64,000 nucleotides of DNA from Hyphomonadaceae bacterium JAD_PAG50586_4 (GTDB taxonomy: Bacteria > Pseudomonadota > Alphaproteobacteria > Caulobacterales > Aquidulcibacteraceae): contig CP096134.1 of assembly GCA_023242925.1 (NCBI GenBank), positions 1,265,944-1,329,943 of the forward strand, in the 5' to 3' direction. Below, piece by piece: positions 28,038 through 37,760 of this stretch (position 1 is the first letter of the stretch; the number at the start of each line of letters is the position of its first letter). The notes under the pieces are model-generated. The model saw only the letters and a program-made list of their open reading frames with translations, ran no database searches and had not been told where the DNA came from. A program made the translations under genes and the position numbers.

Positions 28038-29240
28038 GTGAGCGCCGAGACCGCCTCCATTTTCAGCTCCCGCGCCGCGCGGGTGACTTTAGTGATGTCG
28101 TGCCTGTTCGCGACCACGGGTGTGACACTGGTGTTCCTGCCGCGCTGGCTGGAGGTCGAGCGCGGGCTTTCAGGCGCCGAGATTGGCGCGGTGCTGTCGC
28201 TGGCGCAGCTGACGCGGATTTTTACGGGGCCGGCGATCGCGTTTTGGGCCGACGGCGTGGCCGACCGACGTACGCCGTTTCGGCTGATGGCGATTGCCGC
28301 GATGGCGGCGTACGCGGCGTTCTTCTTGTTGGCCGACGGCTTCTGGCAGCTTTTGGCGCTGGGCTTCGTGGCGCTCTCTTTGGTGCAGGCGCTTGTGCCG
28401 TTGATCGAGGCGGCGACGCTGCGCGCCACAGCGTCGGGCAAAATGAATTATGGCGTGGCGCGCGGCATTGGATCGGTCGCGTTCATTTTCGCTAACGTCT
28501 TGGGCGGTTTTGTCGTCGCGCAATTTGGCGTCGGCGCGATTGTGATTTGGGTGCTTGCGGGCCTGGCGGCGGTGATTGCGTCTTCGTGGACAACGCTTCT
28601 CCCCGATCCGTCATCGCATCAGATCGTCGCGTCGTCGGATCGCTTCAAAGCGTTGATTGATCTGTTGCGGACGCGGCGCTTTTTGATCCTGATCTTTGCC
28701 TGCGGGCTCATCCAGAGCGGGCATGCATTCTATTACGGCTTTTCCGTCATCGTCTGGCGCGGGCAGGGCGTGTCAGCGGAGACGATTGGATTCCTCTGGG
28801 CGATGGGTGTCGCCGTTGAAGTGGCGTTTCTGTGGAGCCTTGGCTTTTTCGAGCGGCGGTTCTCGCCTGAGACTATGATCATCGCCGGCGCCGGCGGCGG
28901 CGTGTTGCGCTGGATCGCGATGGGCTTTGCGCCCACGGGTTGGGTGCTTTGGCCGTTGCAGGCGCTGCATGCGCTAAGCTTTGCGGCGGCGCATGTGGGC
29001 GTCATGCGCTTGCTTTATCGCGACACGCCCGAAGCGCAGGCGGGGATGGCGCAAACGCTCTATGCGGCGCTATCTGGCGGCATCTTGATTGGCGCCTCGA
29101 TGTTGCTGTCGGGCGTGCTGTATGACGCAGTCGGGGCGCGCGGCTACTGGGCGATGGCGCTGATCGCACTCGCCGGCGGGGCGCTGGCGCTACTGCTTGT
29201 GAAGCCCACGCCGCGCGTCAAAAACGCAACACTCGGCTAG
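28038..29240 (+). CDS. MFS transporter (MFS_1-like/HcaT-type)
   Basis: The protein is 400 residues with twelve predicted membrane helices, a GTG start and an A-loop FWADGVADRRTPFR between helices 2 and 3, typical of the major facilitator superfamily. Later pieces such as YYGFSVIVWRGQG and HVGVMRLLYRDTPEAQAGMAQTLY are characteristic of the HcaT/MFS_1-like subgroup. The substrate is unknown. The gene stands alone between pip and the Mla cluster. Confidence 0.88.
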   Translation: MSAETASIFSSRAARVTLVMSCLFATTGVTLVFLPRWLEVERGLSGAEIGAVLSLAQLTRIFTGPAIAFWADGVADRRTPFRLMAIAAMAAYAAFFLLADGFWQLLALGFVALSLVQALVPLIEAATLRATASGKMNYGVARGIGSVAFIFANVLGGFVVAQFGVGAIVIWVLAGLAAVIASSWTTLLPDPSSHQIVASSDRFKALIDLLRTRRFLILIFACGLIQSGHAFYYGFSVIVWRGQGVSAETIGFLWAMGVAVEVAFLWSLGFFERRFSPETMIIAGAGGGVLRWIAMGFAPTGWVLWPLQALHALSFAAAHVGVMRLLYRDTPEAQAGMAQTLYAALSGGILIGASMLLSGVLYDAVGARGYWAMALIALAGGALALLLVKPTPRVKNATLG

Positions 29241-29366
29241 TTTGCAGCCCATTTTCGCGTCTTGAGGGAACCCTCGCCCTCAAAGCGCCTTCGGCTTCTT
29301 TGCCTTATATTTTCTGTTAGCCCTTATCTTTTGGGAAGCAGAAGGCTTTCGAGGGACGTTTTCCGT

Positions 29367-30499
29367 ATGGCCGCAGCGGCCGCATTCGATTTTCGCGAGG
29401 ATGACCGCGCGCCAGTGTTGGCGTTAAGCGGCGACTGGACGGTGGACACCATCGCCGGCGCGGAAGCGGAGCTGCGCGCGCTTACTGAAAGATTAAAATC
29501 GGGCGCTGTGGTTGATGTCAGCGAGCTCGGCCGCTTCGATGTGGCCGGCGCCTATCTGATCGATCGCACCTTCCGCGAGAGTGAAGCCGGCGACACCGCG
29601 CGCATCGCCATTCGCGGTCAACACGTCAACGCGCTGAAACTTCTGGAAACGGCGCGTAAATCTTACGCGGGTGAGCTCGTAGCCCCAGATCATCCGGAAG
29701 GGATCAAGGGATTTCTCGAAATTGTCGGCCGCGGCATGGCCGCGATCGGCGAGGAAATCATCGAGACAGTGAGCTTTTTCGGCGAGACGCTTGTTGTGCT
29801 CGGCCGCCAGATCGCTGAACCGCGCCGCATCCGCTGGACCTCGCTCGTACACGTGATGGAGGCCGCGGGCCTCAACGCGCTGCCGATTGTGATTATGCTC
29901 GCGTTCTTTATCGGCTTGGTGGTTGCGTATCTCGGCGCGCGCATCCTGGGCGATTTCGGCGCGTCTGTGTTCACGGTGGAACTCGTCGCGTTCTCGATGA
30001 TGCGCGAATTCGGTGTTGTGATCACCGCCATCATCCTGGCCGGCCGCACCAATAGCGCGTTCACGGCTGAGATCGGCGCGATGAAGATGCGCCAAGAGAT
30101 CGACGCCATGCGCGTGATGGCGCTTGATCCGATGGATGCGCTGGTCGCGCCGCGCGTGATCGCCATGCTGATCATGATGCCGATCTTGACGTTCGCCGCG
30201 ACCATGGCGGGCATTTTTGGCGGCTTGCTTGTGGCTTGGGCAGAACTCGGCGTGAGCCCGGCGATGTTTTTGCACGGATCGCGGAAGTGGTCCCGTCGCA
30301 GCATTTCTGGGTCGGCATGATCAAGTCGCCGGTGTTTGCGATCGTGCTTGCAGTGATTGCCTGCAAGCAGGGACTTTCGGTCGGAGGCGATGTCGGTTCG
30401 CTGGGCAAGCGGGTCACCACGTCCGTCGTGCAGGCGATCTTTATGGTGATCCTGCTCGATGCGCTGTTCGCCCTCTGGTTCTTGGAGATGGATTGGTGA
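29367..30499 (+). CDS. mlaE: STAS-MlaE fusion, lipid ABC transporter permease (frameshifted at T5)
   Basis: The N-terminal ~110 residues form a STAS domain (SGDWTVDTIAGAEAELRAL, VVDVSELGRFDVAGAYLI), the part supplied by separate MlaB in enterics. The MlaE permease follows, with NALPIVIMLAFFIGLVVAY and AEIGAMKMRQEIDAMRVM, the latter including the conserved coupling-helix Glu. At the T5 run 30267-30271 the frame shifts. The rest (ARIAEVVPSQHFWVGMIKS, GLSVGGDVGSLG) ends at 30499. One extra T gives MFFARIAEVVP. It moves phospholipid between membranes with MlaF and MlaD. Its stop overlaps the mlaF GTG. Confidence 0.9.
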
Positions 30500-31254
30500 G
30501 CGAAGACATCGCCATCCGCGTACGGGGACTTGTCACCCGATTCGGAAGCCAGACCGTGCACGAAGGTTTAGACCTCGACGTGCGTCGTGGCGAAATCCTG
30601 GGCGTGGTTGGCCCGTCCGGTTGCGGCAAGTCGGTGTTGCTGCGCGAAATCACTGGGCTCGACAGACCAACCGAGGGCGAGATCAGCTTCCCCTATTACG
30701 AGGCGCAAGGCATTGATCCGCGCTTAGGCGTCATGTTTCAGGACGGCGCACTCTTCTCCAATCTCACCGTGCTTGAGAACGTCGTCGCGCCGTTGCGCGA
30801 GCACGCGCATAAGATTTCGCCTGCATTGCGCAACGAAATTGCAGCGTTGAAGCTTTCGATGGCGGGTCTTGACGTTAGCGCGCACCACAAGCGCCCCGCG
30901 CAAATTTCTGGCGGCATGCGCAAGCGTGCGGCGGTGGCGCGCGCGTTGGCGCTCGACCCGGAATTGCTGTTCTTGGACGAACCGACGGCGGGGCTCGATC
31001 CGATCTCGGCCGAGAAGTTTGATCGCATGACGCAGGACCTTGCGCGTTCGCTCGGGCTTACGGTGTTCTTGGTCACCCACGATCTCGATACGCTCTACGC
31101 GATCTGCGACCGCGTGGCGGTGCTGTATGGCGGCAAGGTGGCTGCGATCGGCACGATCCCGGAAATCACGGCGAACGCCCAAGGTTGGGTGAAGGAATAT
31201 TTTTCAGGACCGCGTGGACGAGCGGCGCATGCCGGCGTCAGTGCGGGAGGGTAG
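30496..31254 (+). CDS. mlaF: MlaF-type ABC transporter ATPase
   Basis: The protein is 252 residues. The GTG at 30496 overlaps the stop of mlaE and is preferred over the TTG one codon earlier. It has Walker A GPSGCGKS (39-46), a Q-loop in VMFQDGALF, the signature ISGGMRKR, Walker B LLFLDEPTAGLD and the H-loop VTHD. The ISGGMRKR signature is specific to Mla/Tgd2-type retrograde lipid transporters. It powers lipid transfer through the MlaE/MlaD complex at the inner membrane. Four bases separate it from mlaD. Confidence 0.96.
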   Translation: MSEDIAIRVRGLVTRFGSQTVHEGLDLDVRRGEILGVVGPSGCGKSVLLREITGLDRPTEGEISFPYYEAQGIDPRLGVMFQDGALFSNLTVLENVVAPLREHAHKISPALRNEIAALKLSMAGLDVSAHHKRPAQISGGMRKRAAVARALALDPELLFLDEPTAGLDPISAEKFDRMTQDLARSLGLTVFLVTHDLDTLYAICDRVAVLYGGKVAAIGTIPEITANAQGWVKEYFSGPRGRAAHAGVSAGG

Positions 31255-31258
31255 AGGC

Positions 31259-32107
31259 ATGGAAACGAAAGCCAATTACATCCTCATCGGCGCGGCGACG
31301 ATAGTCGGCGCTCTGTTGATCATGTTCTTCGCGATGTGGATCTCGTCGAGCGAGTTCCGGCGCGGGTTCAACGAGTTCGACATTGTGTTCGATGATCCGG
31401 TGCGCGGCCTCACCGAAGGTGGAGAAGTGCGTTTCAACGGCATCAAGGTCGGCGAGGTGGATTCGCTGCGCATCGATCCCGACAACACCAATCGCGTGAT
31501 CGCGCGCGTACGGGTGTCGACGGACGTGCCGGTGAAGACTGACACCGAGGCGCAGCTGGAGCCGATCGGGTTGACGGGCGTTACGCTCATTCAGCTCTCG
31601 TCGGGAAGCGCACAAGCGGAATTGCTACGCCGTGGCATCGGCGCGCCGCCGCCACGCCTGCAGGGCCGCGGCAGCCAGATCGATATTCTCGTCGCGCGGT
31701 CGGAAGACATTGCGCTGCGTGCGAGCGAAGCGATGGCGGCCGTGCGCGATCTGTTGACGGATGAAAACATCGCTCGCGTAACCCGCGTCATCCAGAATTT
31801 GGAGACGGTGTCCGAGCAATTGGCGGATCGCAATTCGGTGGTGACGCAATCAGGCGAAGCGGCGCGCGAAATCGCGGCATTGTCGCGCCAATTGCGCAGC
31901 GATCTTTCCGATCTCGATGAGGTCATGGTGTCGATGAATGAAGCTGCGCAAACCGCTTCGGGCGAGACATTGCCGGAATTGACTAATGCGGCCGAGGAAA
32001 TTCGCCGCGCCGCCGCGGGCATCTCCCGCGTCGCCAATAATCTTGAGGAAAACCCCTCGATCCTTACGCCGCAATCGCCGCGGCCAAGCGTGGAGCTGCG
32101 TCCATGA
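31259..32107 (+). CDS. mlaD: MlaD family MCE protein
   Basis: The protein is 282 residues from the ATG at 31259. One N-terminal membrane span (about 8-30) is followed by an MCE domain (about 37-115) with VRGLTEGGEVRFNGIKVGEV and the loop LEPIGLTGVTLIQL. A long helical coiled region with LETVSEQLADRNS and LRSDLSDLDEVMVSM completes it. It forms the periplasmic lipid-binding ring of the transporter. The C-terminal helix region is longer than in E. coli MlaD, as is common in alphaproteobacteria. The stop overlaps the ATG of the next lipoprotein gene. Confidence 0.93.
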   Translation: METKANYILIGAATIVGALLIMFFAMWISSSEFRRGFNEFDIVFDDPVRGLTEGGEVRFNGIKVGEVDSLRIDPDNTNRVIARVRVSTDVPVKTDTEAQLEPIGLTGVTLIQLSSGSAQAELLRRGIGAPPPRLQGRGSQIDILVARSEDIALRASEAMAAVRDLLTDENIARVTRVIQNLETVSEQLADRNSVVTQSGEAAREIAALSRQLRSDLSDLDEVMVSMNEAAQTASGETLPELTNAAEEIRRAAAGISRVANNLEENPSILTPQSPRPSVELRP

Positions 32108-32715
32108 TACGCGCGTCGATCCTTCTTTTGCCGTTGGTTTTGGGCGGCTGTATCTCATTGCTGCCCGAACCACCGCCGCCGCCGCGTGTGTTCGTGCTGG
32201 AGTCCGCGGATGTGGCGGCGCTGTCGCAGCGCATCGACGCCACGATCGCTGTGGCGCAGCCCACCGGCGAGCGCACCGTTATGGGCACGGACTTGATTTG
32301 GCGCACAGGCGACGAACTCGCCTACGTCTCCCAGACGCAATGGTCCGCGCGCGCTGAGTTCGCATTGCAGAACATGCTAATCCATACGCTGGCCCGTCAG
32401 GGCGCGTTCAATGCGGCGACGCGTGCGGGCGAGAGCCGCGCTGAGTATGAAGTGCGTTGGGATGTGCTCGATTTCGAAGTGCGCGAAGACACCATGCAGG
32501 CGCGCTTCGTGGCGGACGTGCGGATCGTGGCGTCGCCTGGCCGCCGCATCGTCGCGCAGCGCGTGATCGAGGCGGAAGCGCCAGTGTCGGATCGCTCGGC
32601 CAGCATCGCTTCGCAAGCGCTTGCGCGCGCCGCCCGTGAAGGCGCCGCGCGCATTGGCGTGTTTGCGGCTGAGGCCGCCGCCGCTGATGCGGCGACGCAA
32701 GCCACGGCGAACTGA
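32104..32715 (+). CDS. ABC-type transport auxiliary lipoprotein (PqiC/DUF330-like)
   Basis: The protein is 203 residues. A lipoprotein signal with C16 in LGGC is followed by a Pro-rich linker (PEPPPPPR). The domain then shows FVLE near its start, MGTDLIWRTGDELAYV, and YEVRWDVLDFEV. This matches the ABC_trans_aux/PqiC class, lipoproteins that accompany MCE transporters and face the periplasm from the outer membrane. It is the last gene of the mlaEFD operon and abuts the stop of the convergent coiled-coil gene with no spacer. Confidence 0.85.
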   Translation: MIRASILLLPLVLGGCISLLPEPPPPPRVFVLESADVAALSQRIDATIAVAQPTGERTVMGTDLIWRTGDELAYVSQTQWSARAEFALQNMLIHTLARQGAFNAATRAGESRAEYEVRWDVLDFEVREDTMQARFVADVRIVASPGRRIVAQRVIEAEAPVSDRSASIASQALARAAREGAARIGVFAAEAAAADAATQATAN

Positions 32716-34572
32716 TTACGAGGCGAGTGCGGCGTCTATGAGCAGGTAAGCGCGGACGAGGTCCGAGCCTTCGCCCTTGTTATCGCTCTTGGCAAGGTCA
32801 GGGCGGGCGCGGAACTCGGCGGCGAGTGCACGCGCGTCGAGATCGCGGTTGAGCTGACGCGCGATGCGGCTGACCGCAACTGGCGCCACGTTCTCGACTG
32901 CGCGGCGACGGGCCGAAGCGCCATCGCGTGAGCGTTGTGCGATCATGTCCAAGTCGCGCGGGTCGAGCACGTTGTCCAGATCGACGCCGGCTTCGGCCAC
33001 CAGATCAAGCGCATTGTGCTTCAACGACGCGTCGGGATTGTTGGCGAGCGTGCCGAAATCCGCGAGGTCGAACGCATCGCGCTCTTCGTTTGCGGCCTTG
33101 GGCGCGTCTTCGCGCGGCGGCATGAAATTACCCCAACCACCGAAACCCTTGAACACGCGGCGCGGCTGCGTCGGCTGTTCTTCGCGCGGCTCAACGCGTG
33201 GGCGCGAGCTCCGCGTGACGGCGGCGTTGGCGGCGGCGTGCAGCGTGGAGAATTCCGGTTCTTCAGCGGCGACGCGGTCTAACGTGCGCGCGAGGGAGCG
33301 TTCAACCGGGCGCTCGATCTCGCGCTCGATCGTGCGCTCAACACGCGGGGTGGGGGCCGGAGCGGCCGTCGCGCGCTTGGCGCCGGGCGTGGCCGCGAGC
33401 GAGGTGAGACGCTGCTCGATCTTGGCGGTGTAGCGTTCGGCTGCGGCTTGGCTTTCGTTTGACGCAGCGCGTGCCGACTCTGCGGCTTCGGCCAGCTTGG
33501 CCAGCGTTTCAGCGGCCGCGTCCTGCATCGCTTGGTTTTCGGCGCGGATCAGTTGCGCTGCGCGCTTGGCTTCGAACACGGCGCTGCGCGTGGTCTCACG
33601 CACGGCAGTCGCGGTTTCATTTGCGGCGATCACGGCTTCGGCGCTGGCGCGCTTGGCGGTTTCCGTCAGGCGCGTGGCTTCAGCCAAACCTTCGAGCATT
33701 TGGCTCATTGAGCCGTTGAGCGAATTGCTGGCGGCGGCGGCGTTGTCGGCGGCGCGGTGCATTTGCGCGGTGCGGTCGCCGAGCGTGGAGGCCGAGGCGC
33801 TGAACGAGTTCAGGTACGATTGCAGCGCGTCTTCGGCGCCGACGATTTCCGTCTTTACCAGCTTCGACGCTTCACGCATCAAGCGGATTTGGCGGCCGAT
33901 CGAATTGGCCATGCCTTCGGTTTGACCCTTGAGGTCGCCATTGAGTTCGATGATCGCGTTGCGCTCTTGTTGCAGCGCATAGGCCATGGTCTCGACGTTT
34001 TCGCGCGACGAGGTGACGGCTTCGTGGAAGAGGGCGGCGTTGCGTTGCGTGCTGCGCTCAAGCTCGGCCAGACGATCCAATGCTGAGGCGACGGCGTCGT
34101 TCAGATTTTCGATCTCGTGCTTGACGATGTTGGTGAGGCGTTGCGCGCCTTCTTCTGCTGCGGCGCTTGGGGTGCGTGCGTCATGCGCGATGCGCGTGAG
34201 TTCGACGGCAAGCTTGCGCGCTTTCAGCGCTTCGCCCGCGGCGGAGGCGGCGACCCAGAAGAGCAGAGCAGGACCAAAAGCAAGAGCGATGAGGCCAGCT
34301 TGCATCGCTGGGTCCATCGTCATCACGGCGTCCACGCCATAATAGGAGAGCGGGCCGCCGATCGCAGCGCCGATCCAAAGTAGAGCCGCAAGCCCACCCA
34401 AGAAGCCGGCCCACGAGAAGCCCGTCTTCACTTTGATCTGCTCACGCGGTTCGATGGTCGCCGGTTCGTCGGCGAAGGGCTCGAAATCGCGGAACGCGGT
34501 GTCGTCATTCGCGGCTTCGATATCGCCGAAGCCTTCGAACGGATCGCGCTCGTCCTCAAGGTCGTACCGCAT
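32716..34572 (-). CDS. Membrane-anchored coiled-coil protein (paralogue A)
   Basis: The protein is 618 residues from the ATG at 34572 (GAGGAG site). An acidic N-terminus of about 55 residues precedes two transmembrane helices (about 60-120). A long Ala/Glu/Gln-rich coiled coil (about 125-380) follows, then a Pro/Arg-rich linker. The conserved C-terminal domain contains the motif MIAQRSRDGASARRRAVENV and ends LIDAALAS. The gene at 35698-37373 has the same layout and C-terminal motif. No enzyme motif is visible. The shape suggests a cytoplasm-facing envelope scaffold or chemoreceptor-like sensor without a methylation domain. The function is unknown. Confidence 0.75.
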   Translation of the reverse strand: MRYDLEDERDPFEGFGDIEAANDDTAFRDFEPFADEPATIEPREQIKVKTGFSWAGFLGGLAALLWIGAAIGGPLSYYGVDAVMTMDPAMQAGLIALAFGPALLFWVAASAAGEALKARKLAVELTRIAHDARTPSAAAEEGAQRLTNIVKHEIENLNDAVASALDRLAELERSTQRNAALFHEAVTSSRENVETMAYALQQERNAIIELNGDLKGQTEGMANSIGRQIRLMREASKLVKTEIVGAEDALQSYLNSFSASASTLGDRTAQMHRAADNAAAASNSLNGSMSQMLEGLAEATRLTETAKRASAEAVIAANETATAVRETTRSAVFEAKRAAQLIRAENQAMQDAAAETLAKLAEAAESARAASNESQAAAERYTAKIEQRLTSLAATPGAKRATAAPAPTPRVERTIEREIERPVERSLARTLDRVAAEEPEFSTLHAAANAAVTRSSRPRVEPREEQPTQPRRVFKGFGGWGNFMPPREDAPKAANEERDAFDLADFGTLANNPDASLKHNALDLVAEAGVDLDNVLDPRDLDMIAQRSRDGASARRRAVENVAPVAVSRIARQLNRDLDARALAAEFRARPDLAKSDNKGEGSDLVRAYLLIDAALAS

Positions 34573-34789
34573 GGTAAACTCCTCGCCCATAAAGGTTTGC
34601 AGGCGTTAACGAGTGCGGAGTGCAACGCGCATGCCACACGGGCGAGTGGGGTTCGCCGGGCGCGCGTGCGCCAGATCGGCGCAAAATCCACGCCGCGTAG
34701 CGTTTTGGGAGTGTGGTTAAGGTTGACGTGCGCGGCGTTAACCGGCGTTTGTGGGAGGCGGAGCCCAAAGGCCTTAGCGACGGCGCTGA

Positions 34790-35686
34790 TCAGGCACGTA
34801 ATGCTGCCGCAGCAGCGGGCGGAAGTTCAGGGTCCCTTGGTGCAAGCGGCGCTTCTTCGTAGTGCGAGAACTCTATTACATATGCCGCTCCGCCGTGGCT
34901 GAGACGGCGCAACGTGTTTACGTACCCGAACAAGTTTGAAAGCGGCGTCAACGCATGGATGATCGTGGCGTCGCCGCGCTTGTCTTGGCTCTGAATGATA
35001 GCGCGGCGTGAACGCAGATCTCTGATGACCACGTCGACGCTTTCTTCCGGATTGGCGACTTCCAGCTTCATGATCGGTTCGAGCAGGCGCGGATCGGCCT
35101 TGTCCTTGAGCTCTCGGAACGCGGCTTGTGACGCGATCTGGAAGGTCCGCGCGCTCGAGTCGAGGTCGTGATAGGCGCCGTCGATCAGGGTGGCGGTGAA
35201 GTCGATGACGGGAAAGCCCGCGAGCAGGCCGTTTTCCTTACTGACGTTTAGCCCCTTCTCGACAGCCGGCACGTACTCCGTCGCGACTGCGCCCTCGGCG
35301 ATAGCGCTTTTGAACACGAAGCCAGCGCCGGGCTTGCCCGGTACGAATTCAATCTTCACGCGCGCGAATTGGCCTGAGGAGCCAGTTTGTCTCTTGTGGG
35401 TATAGTCGATGGTCGCGGCTCGGCCGAGCTTTTCGCGATACGCCACTTGCGGCGCGCCGACATTGGCTTCGACTTTGTGGGCGCGTTTTAGAGCATCCAC
35501 AATGACGTCGAGGTGGAGTTCGCTCATTCCTTTAAGGATGATCTGGCCGGTTTCTTGATCGATTGACGCGCTGAAGTTCAGATCGTCCCCCGAGAGCTTC
35601 GCGATCGCGACGTCCAACCTTTCGCGGTCAGCCTCCGAGTTTGGCTCAATCGCCACCTCAATTAGAGGCCAAGCAGCAATGGGCAT
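34790..35686 (-). CDS. Orphan elongation factor G-like protein, domains III-V only
   Basis: The protein is 298 residues. It aligns with the second half of EF-G. Domain III has [36 protein letters not shown] and [15 protein letters not shown]. Domain IV has [23 protein letters not shown] and GAYHDLDSS. Domain V has [10 protein letters not shown] and [14 protein letters not shown]. The GTPase domain and domain II are absent and nothing upstream encodes them. The conserved GDLNSRRG of domain V is changed to RDLRSRRA, so the protein has diverged. Its ATG lies 11 bases after the upstream coiled-coil gene, suggesting co-transcription. It could be a ribosome-binding mimic or a decaying fragment, though the frame is intact. 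Confidence 0.8.
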   Translation of the reverse strand: MPIAAWPLIEVAIEPNSEADRERLDVAIAKLSGDDLNFSASIDQETGQIILKGMSELHLDVIVDALKRAHKVEANVGAPQVAYREKLGRAATIDYTHKRQTGSSGQFARVKIEFVPGKPGAGFVFKSAIAEGAVATEYVPAVEKGLNVSKENGLLAGFPVIDFTATLIDGAYHDLDSSARTFQIASQAAFRELKDKADPRLLEPIMKLEVANPEESVDVVIRDLRSRRAIIQSQDKRGDATIIHALTPLSNLFGYVNTLRRLSHGGAAYVIEFSHYEEAPLAPRDPELPPAAAAALRA

Positions 35687-35697
35687 GATTTCAACGC

Positions 35698-37373
35698 TTA
35701 ACCCGCCGCCGCGTCGATCAGCAGAAACGCGCGCGTCGCCTCTGCGTTCATGGCCGCACGGCCGCGGCCGATGAGTTCGGCGATGCGCATGCCTTCGTTG
35801 CGCAGGAAGAGCATGGCTTCTTGATTGGCGTGCGCGTCGCGGGTCAGAAAATCGGCGAGGCGATGTGTGGCGTCCGGTGCTGCGTCACGCACGGCGCGGC
35901 GACGCGCTTGCGTGCCGCCGCGCGAGCGTTGCGCGATGCGTTCGAGCGCGGAGGGCGAGAACACGTCGTCCATCTGCAGGCCGGATTGTTCGATGGTTTC
36001 GATGATTGGCAGAGCGGGCGATGCGGTCCGCGGCTGGGTGATGCGACGGCGCAGGTGCGCGACAGGATCTTCAGCCGGGGGTGCAACGCTGCCGCGCGTG
36101 GGCGGCGATTGCGGCGTCGCGCCATCTTCAACGTTGGAGAGGAGATCGCGCCAGGTCCAATCGCCTGGCGTCGATTCTTGGCGCGGGCGTTCGACCGGGC
36201 GCTCTTGGCGTTCGCCGAACAGCGCATCGTCGCGGCGCGCGCGTGGCGGCGGCGCATCGAGAGGATCGGCTTCATCGCGCCAGGAATTGTCGTAGCTCGT
36301 ATCTTGCGCCTCTGGCGTACGGCGGCGCACGCGCGGGCGGGCCGTTTGCGGCGGGTCGTCCTGCACGGCTTCGCGCGCGCCGATGGCGGCGTTGCGCGCA
36401 GCGTCGGCGGCGTCGCGCAGGCGCTCAAGCGCAATCGCTGCTTCGCGTTCGACATTGACGGCTTCGTTGCGGATGAGATCGGCGGCGCGCTTGGCGTCGT
36501 CGATGGCGCGATGCGTGGTGTCGCGCACAGCGCCAGCGGTGGAATTGGCGGCGTGCGTCGCGGCTTCGGCCGATTGGCGCGCGGCGTCGGTGAGGTTGGT
36601 GGCCTTCGCCAGAATGTCGAGCGCATTGGAGAGCGCTTGTTCAAGACGCAGCGCGGAATCGGCGCTGGCTTGCGCGGCGTTGGAGAGGCCATGCGTGCGG
36701 TCGCTGATAAGTGCTGCAGCCGCGCCGAACGAAGTGAGGCGATGGTCGAGCGCTTGGTCGGCGGCGCGAACTTCTGCTTCGGCAACGCGCGCGGCTTCGC
36801 TGATGGAAGAGGTGTGGCGCGAGATCGAGTCGCCGATTGTGTGCGCGTGACTGGTGAGTTCTTGCGAGATGCGCAGCAGCTCTTCGCGCTCGCGCTCCAT
36901 GCCGGAGATCATTTGGCCGGCGCCGGCGCGCGCTTGGTCGGCCATGTTGTCGACGGCTTGCGCTTGGCGCGCGATTTGGCCTTCGACGTCTTGGAGGCGC
37001 GACAGGGTTTTTCGAGCGCTTGGTCAAGCGTGGAGATTTCGCCGCGCACACTCATGGCGAGCTGGCGGGCGGCTGCTTCAGCGGAGCGTTCGGGATTGAG
37101 CAAGCGGTCGGCGGCGTCGGCCAAGCGGGCCGCTTCTGCGCGGGCGCGAGCGCTGTCGCGTGCGGCGACGCCGGAGAACATGGCCATCAACGCCGGAAAG
37201 AACATAGCCGCGACGATGGCGGCGATCTCAATGACGGTCAGCGATTGGATGCGCGCGGGGCCGAGCAGCGCGAAGGCGGCGACGCCCGCGCCGACAACCC
37301 AAAGGCCCGCGACCACCAGGGCGAGCACGCTAATTGTTGCGCCGGGATCGCTCTTGCGCTCGGGCGTGCTCAT
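35698..37373 (-). CDS. Membrane-anchored coiled-coil protein (paralogue B, frameshifted)
   Basis: The ATG at 37373 follows AAGGAAA. The first frame has two membrane helices (about residues 14-65) and a start of coiled coil ending DQALEK. At the T5 run 37008-37012 (A5 on the coding strand) it shifts and continues with [12 protein letters not shown] and a long coiled coil. The Arg/Pro-rich linker and the C-terminal domain with [17 protein letters not shown] then follow, ending LIDAAAG. One extra A joins them. Layout and C-terminal motif match paralogue A at 32716-34572. The role is unknown. It is probably transcribed with the EF-G-like gene that follows. Confidence 0.75.
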
Positions 37374-37472
37374 GCGGATTTCCTTAAGCGTCTGCTAACG
37401 CTCAACGAAAACGAGATAAGTTAGACGATTTCAAGGGCGCCGCGCTGCATTGGGGCGCGAATGACCAAGGTT

Positions 37473-37607
37473 TCAGCGATCGCGCGATGCTTCGGCGCCA
37501 GGTTCGGCCGACGAATGCTCGGCAGCACGCTCTTCAAGCGTGATGCCGACCCACGCCAAAGCGACGGCCAACAGAAGATCACGGACGGCGACAAGAAAGC
37601 TGAGCAT
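37473..37607 (-). CDS. Small single-span membrane protein (44 aa)
   Basis: The ATG at 37607 is preceded by GAGGTAGAGGG, a strong ribosome site. The product begins MLSFLVAVRDLLLAVALAW, giving one membrane helix. It continues VGITLEERAAEHSSAE into a hydrophilic tail ending SRDR. The helix-plus-acidic-tail form resembles small inner-membrane peptides. It ends about 100 bases before the start of coiled-coil gene B on the same strand, so it could be the first gene of that operon. No family is recognised. Confidence 0.5.
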   Translation of the reverse strand: MLSFLVAVRDLLLAVALAWVGITLEERAAEHSSAEPGAEASRDR

Positions 37608-37725
37608 TGCCCTCTACCTCAATGCGATGTTCCGCATATGCGCTGTTCGCTGTGGGGCGACAAGCGTTGAAAGCGGTAATGTGCGCGGAATAGCGAATTC
37701 GCAGTTACTTTCTTCGCGACCATGC

Positions 37726-37754
37726 TTGACGCGCACGCATGAGCGGCTAAGTAA
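37726..37754 (+). promoter_or_regulatory. Possible promoter of MerC-like gene
   Basis: TTGACG at 37726-37731 is a good -35 element. Sixteen to seventeen bases downstream lies TAAGTA/AAGTAA, a weak -10. A start of transcription near 37761 would give a nearly leaderless mRNA for the MerC-like gene, which lacks a clear ribosome site. Confidence 0.3.
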
Positions 37755-37760
37755 CGGGCA

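Noticed and set aside
29262..29300. TTGAGGG/CCCTCAA hairpin between the MFS and mlaE genes
   Set aside because: The stem is short and no T-run follows directly, so it was not called a terminator.
37461..37670. Plus frame of 69 codons near the coiled-coil operon head
   Set aside because: The product lacks any domain or good start. The opposite strand has a 44-codon frame with a strong ribosome site.
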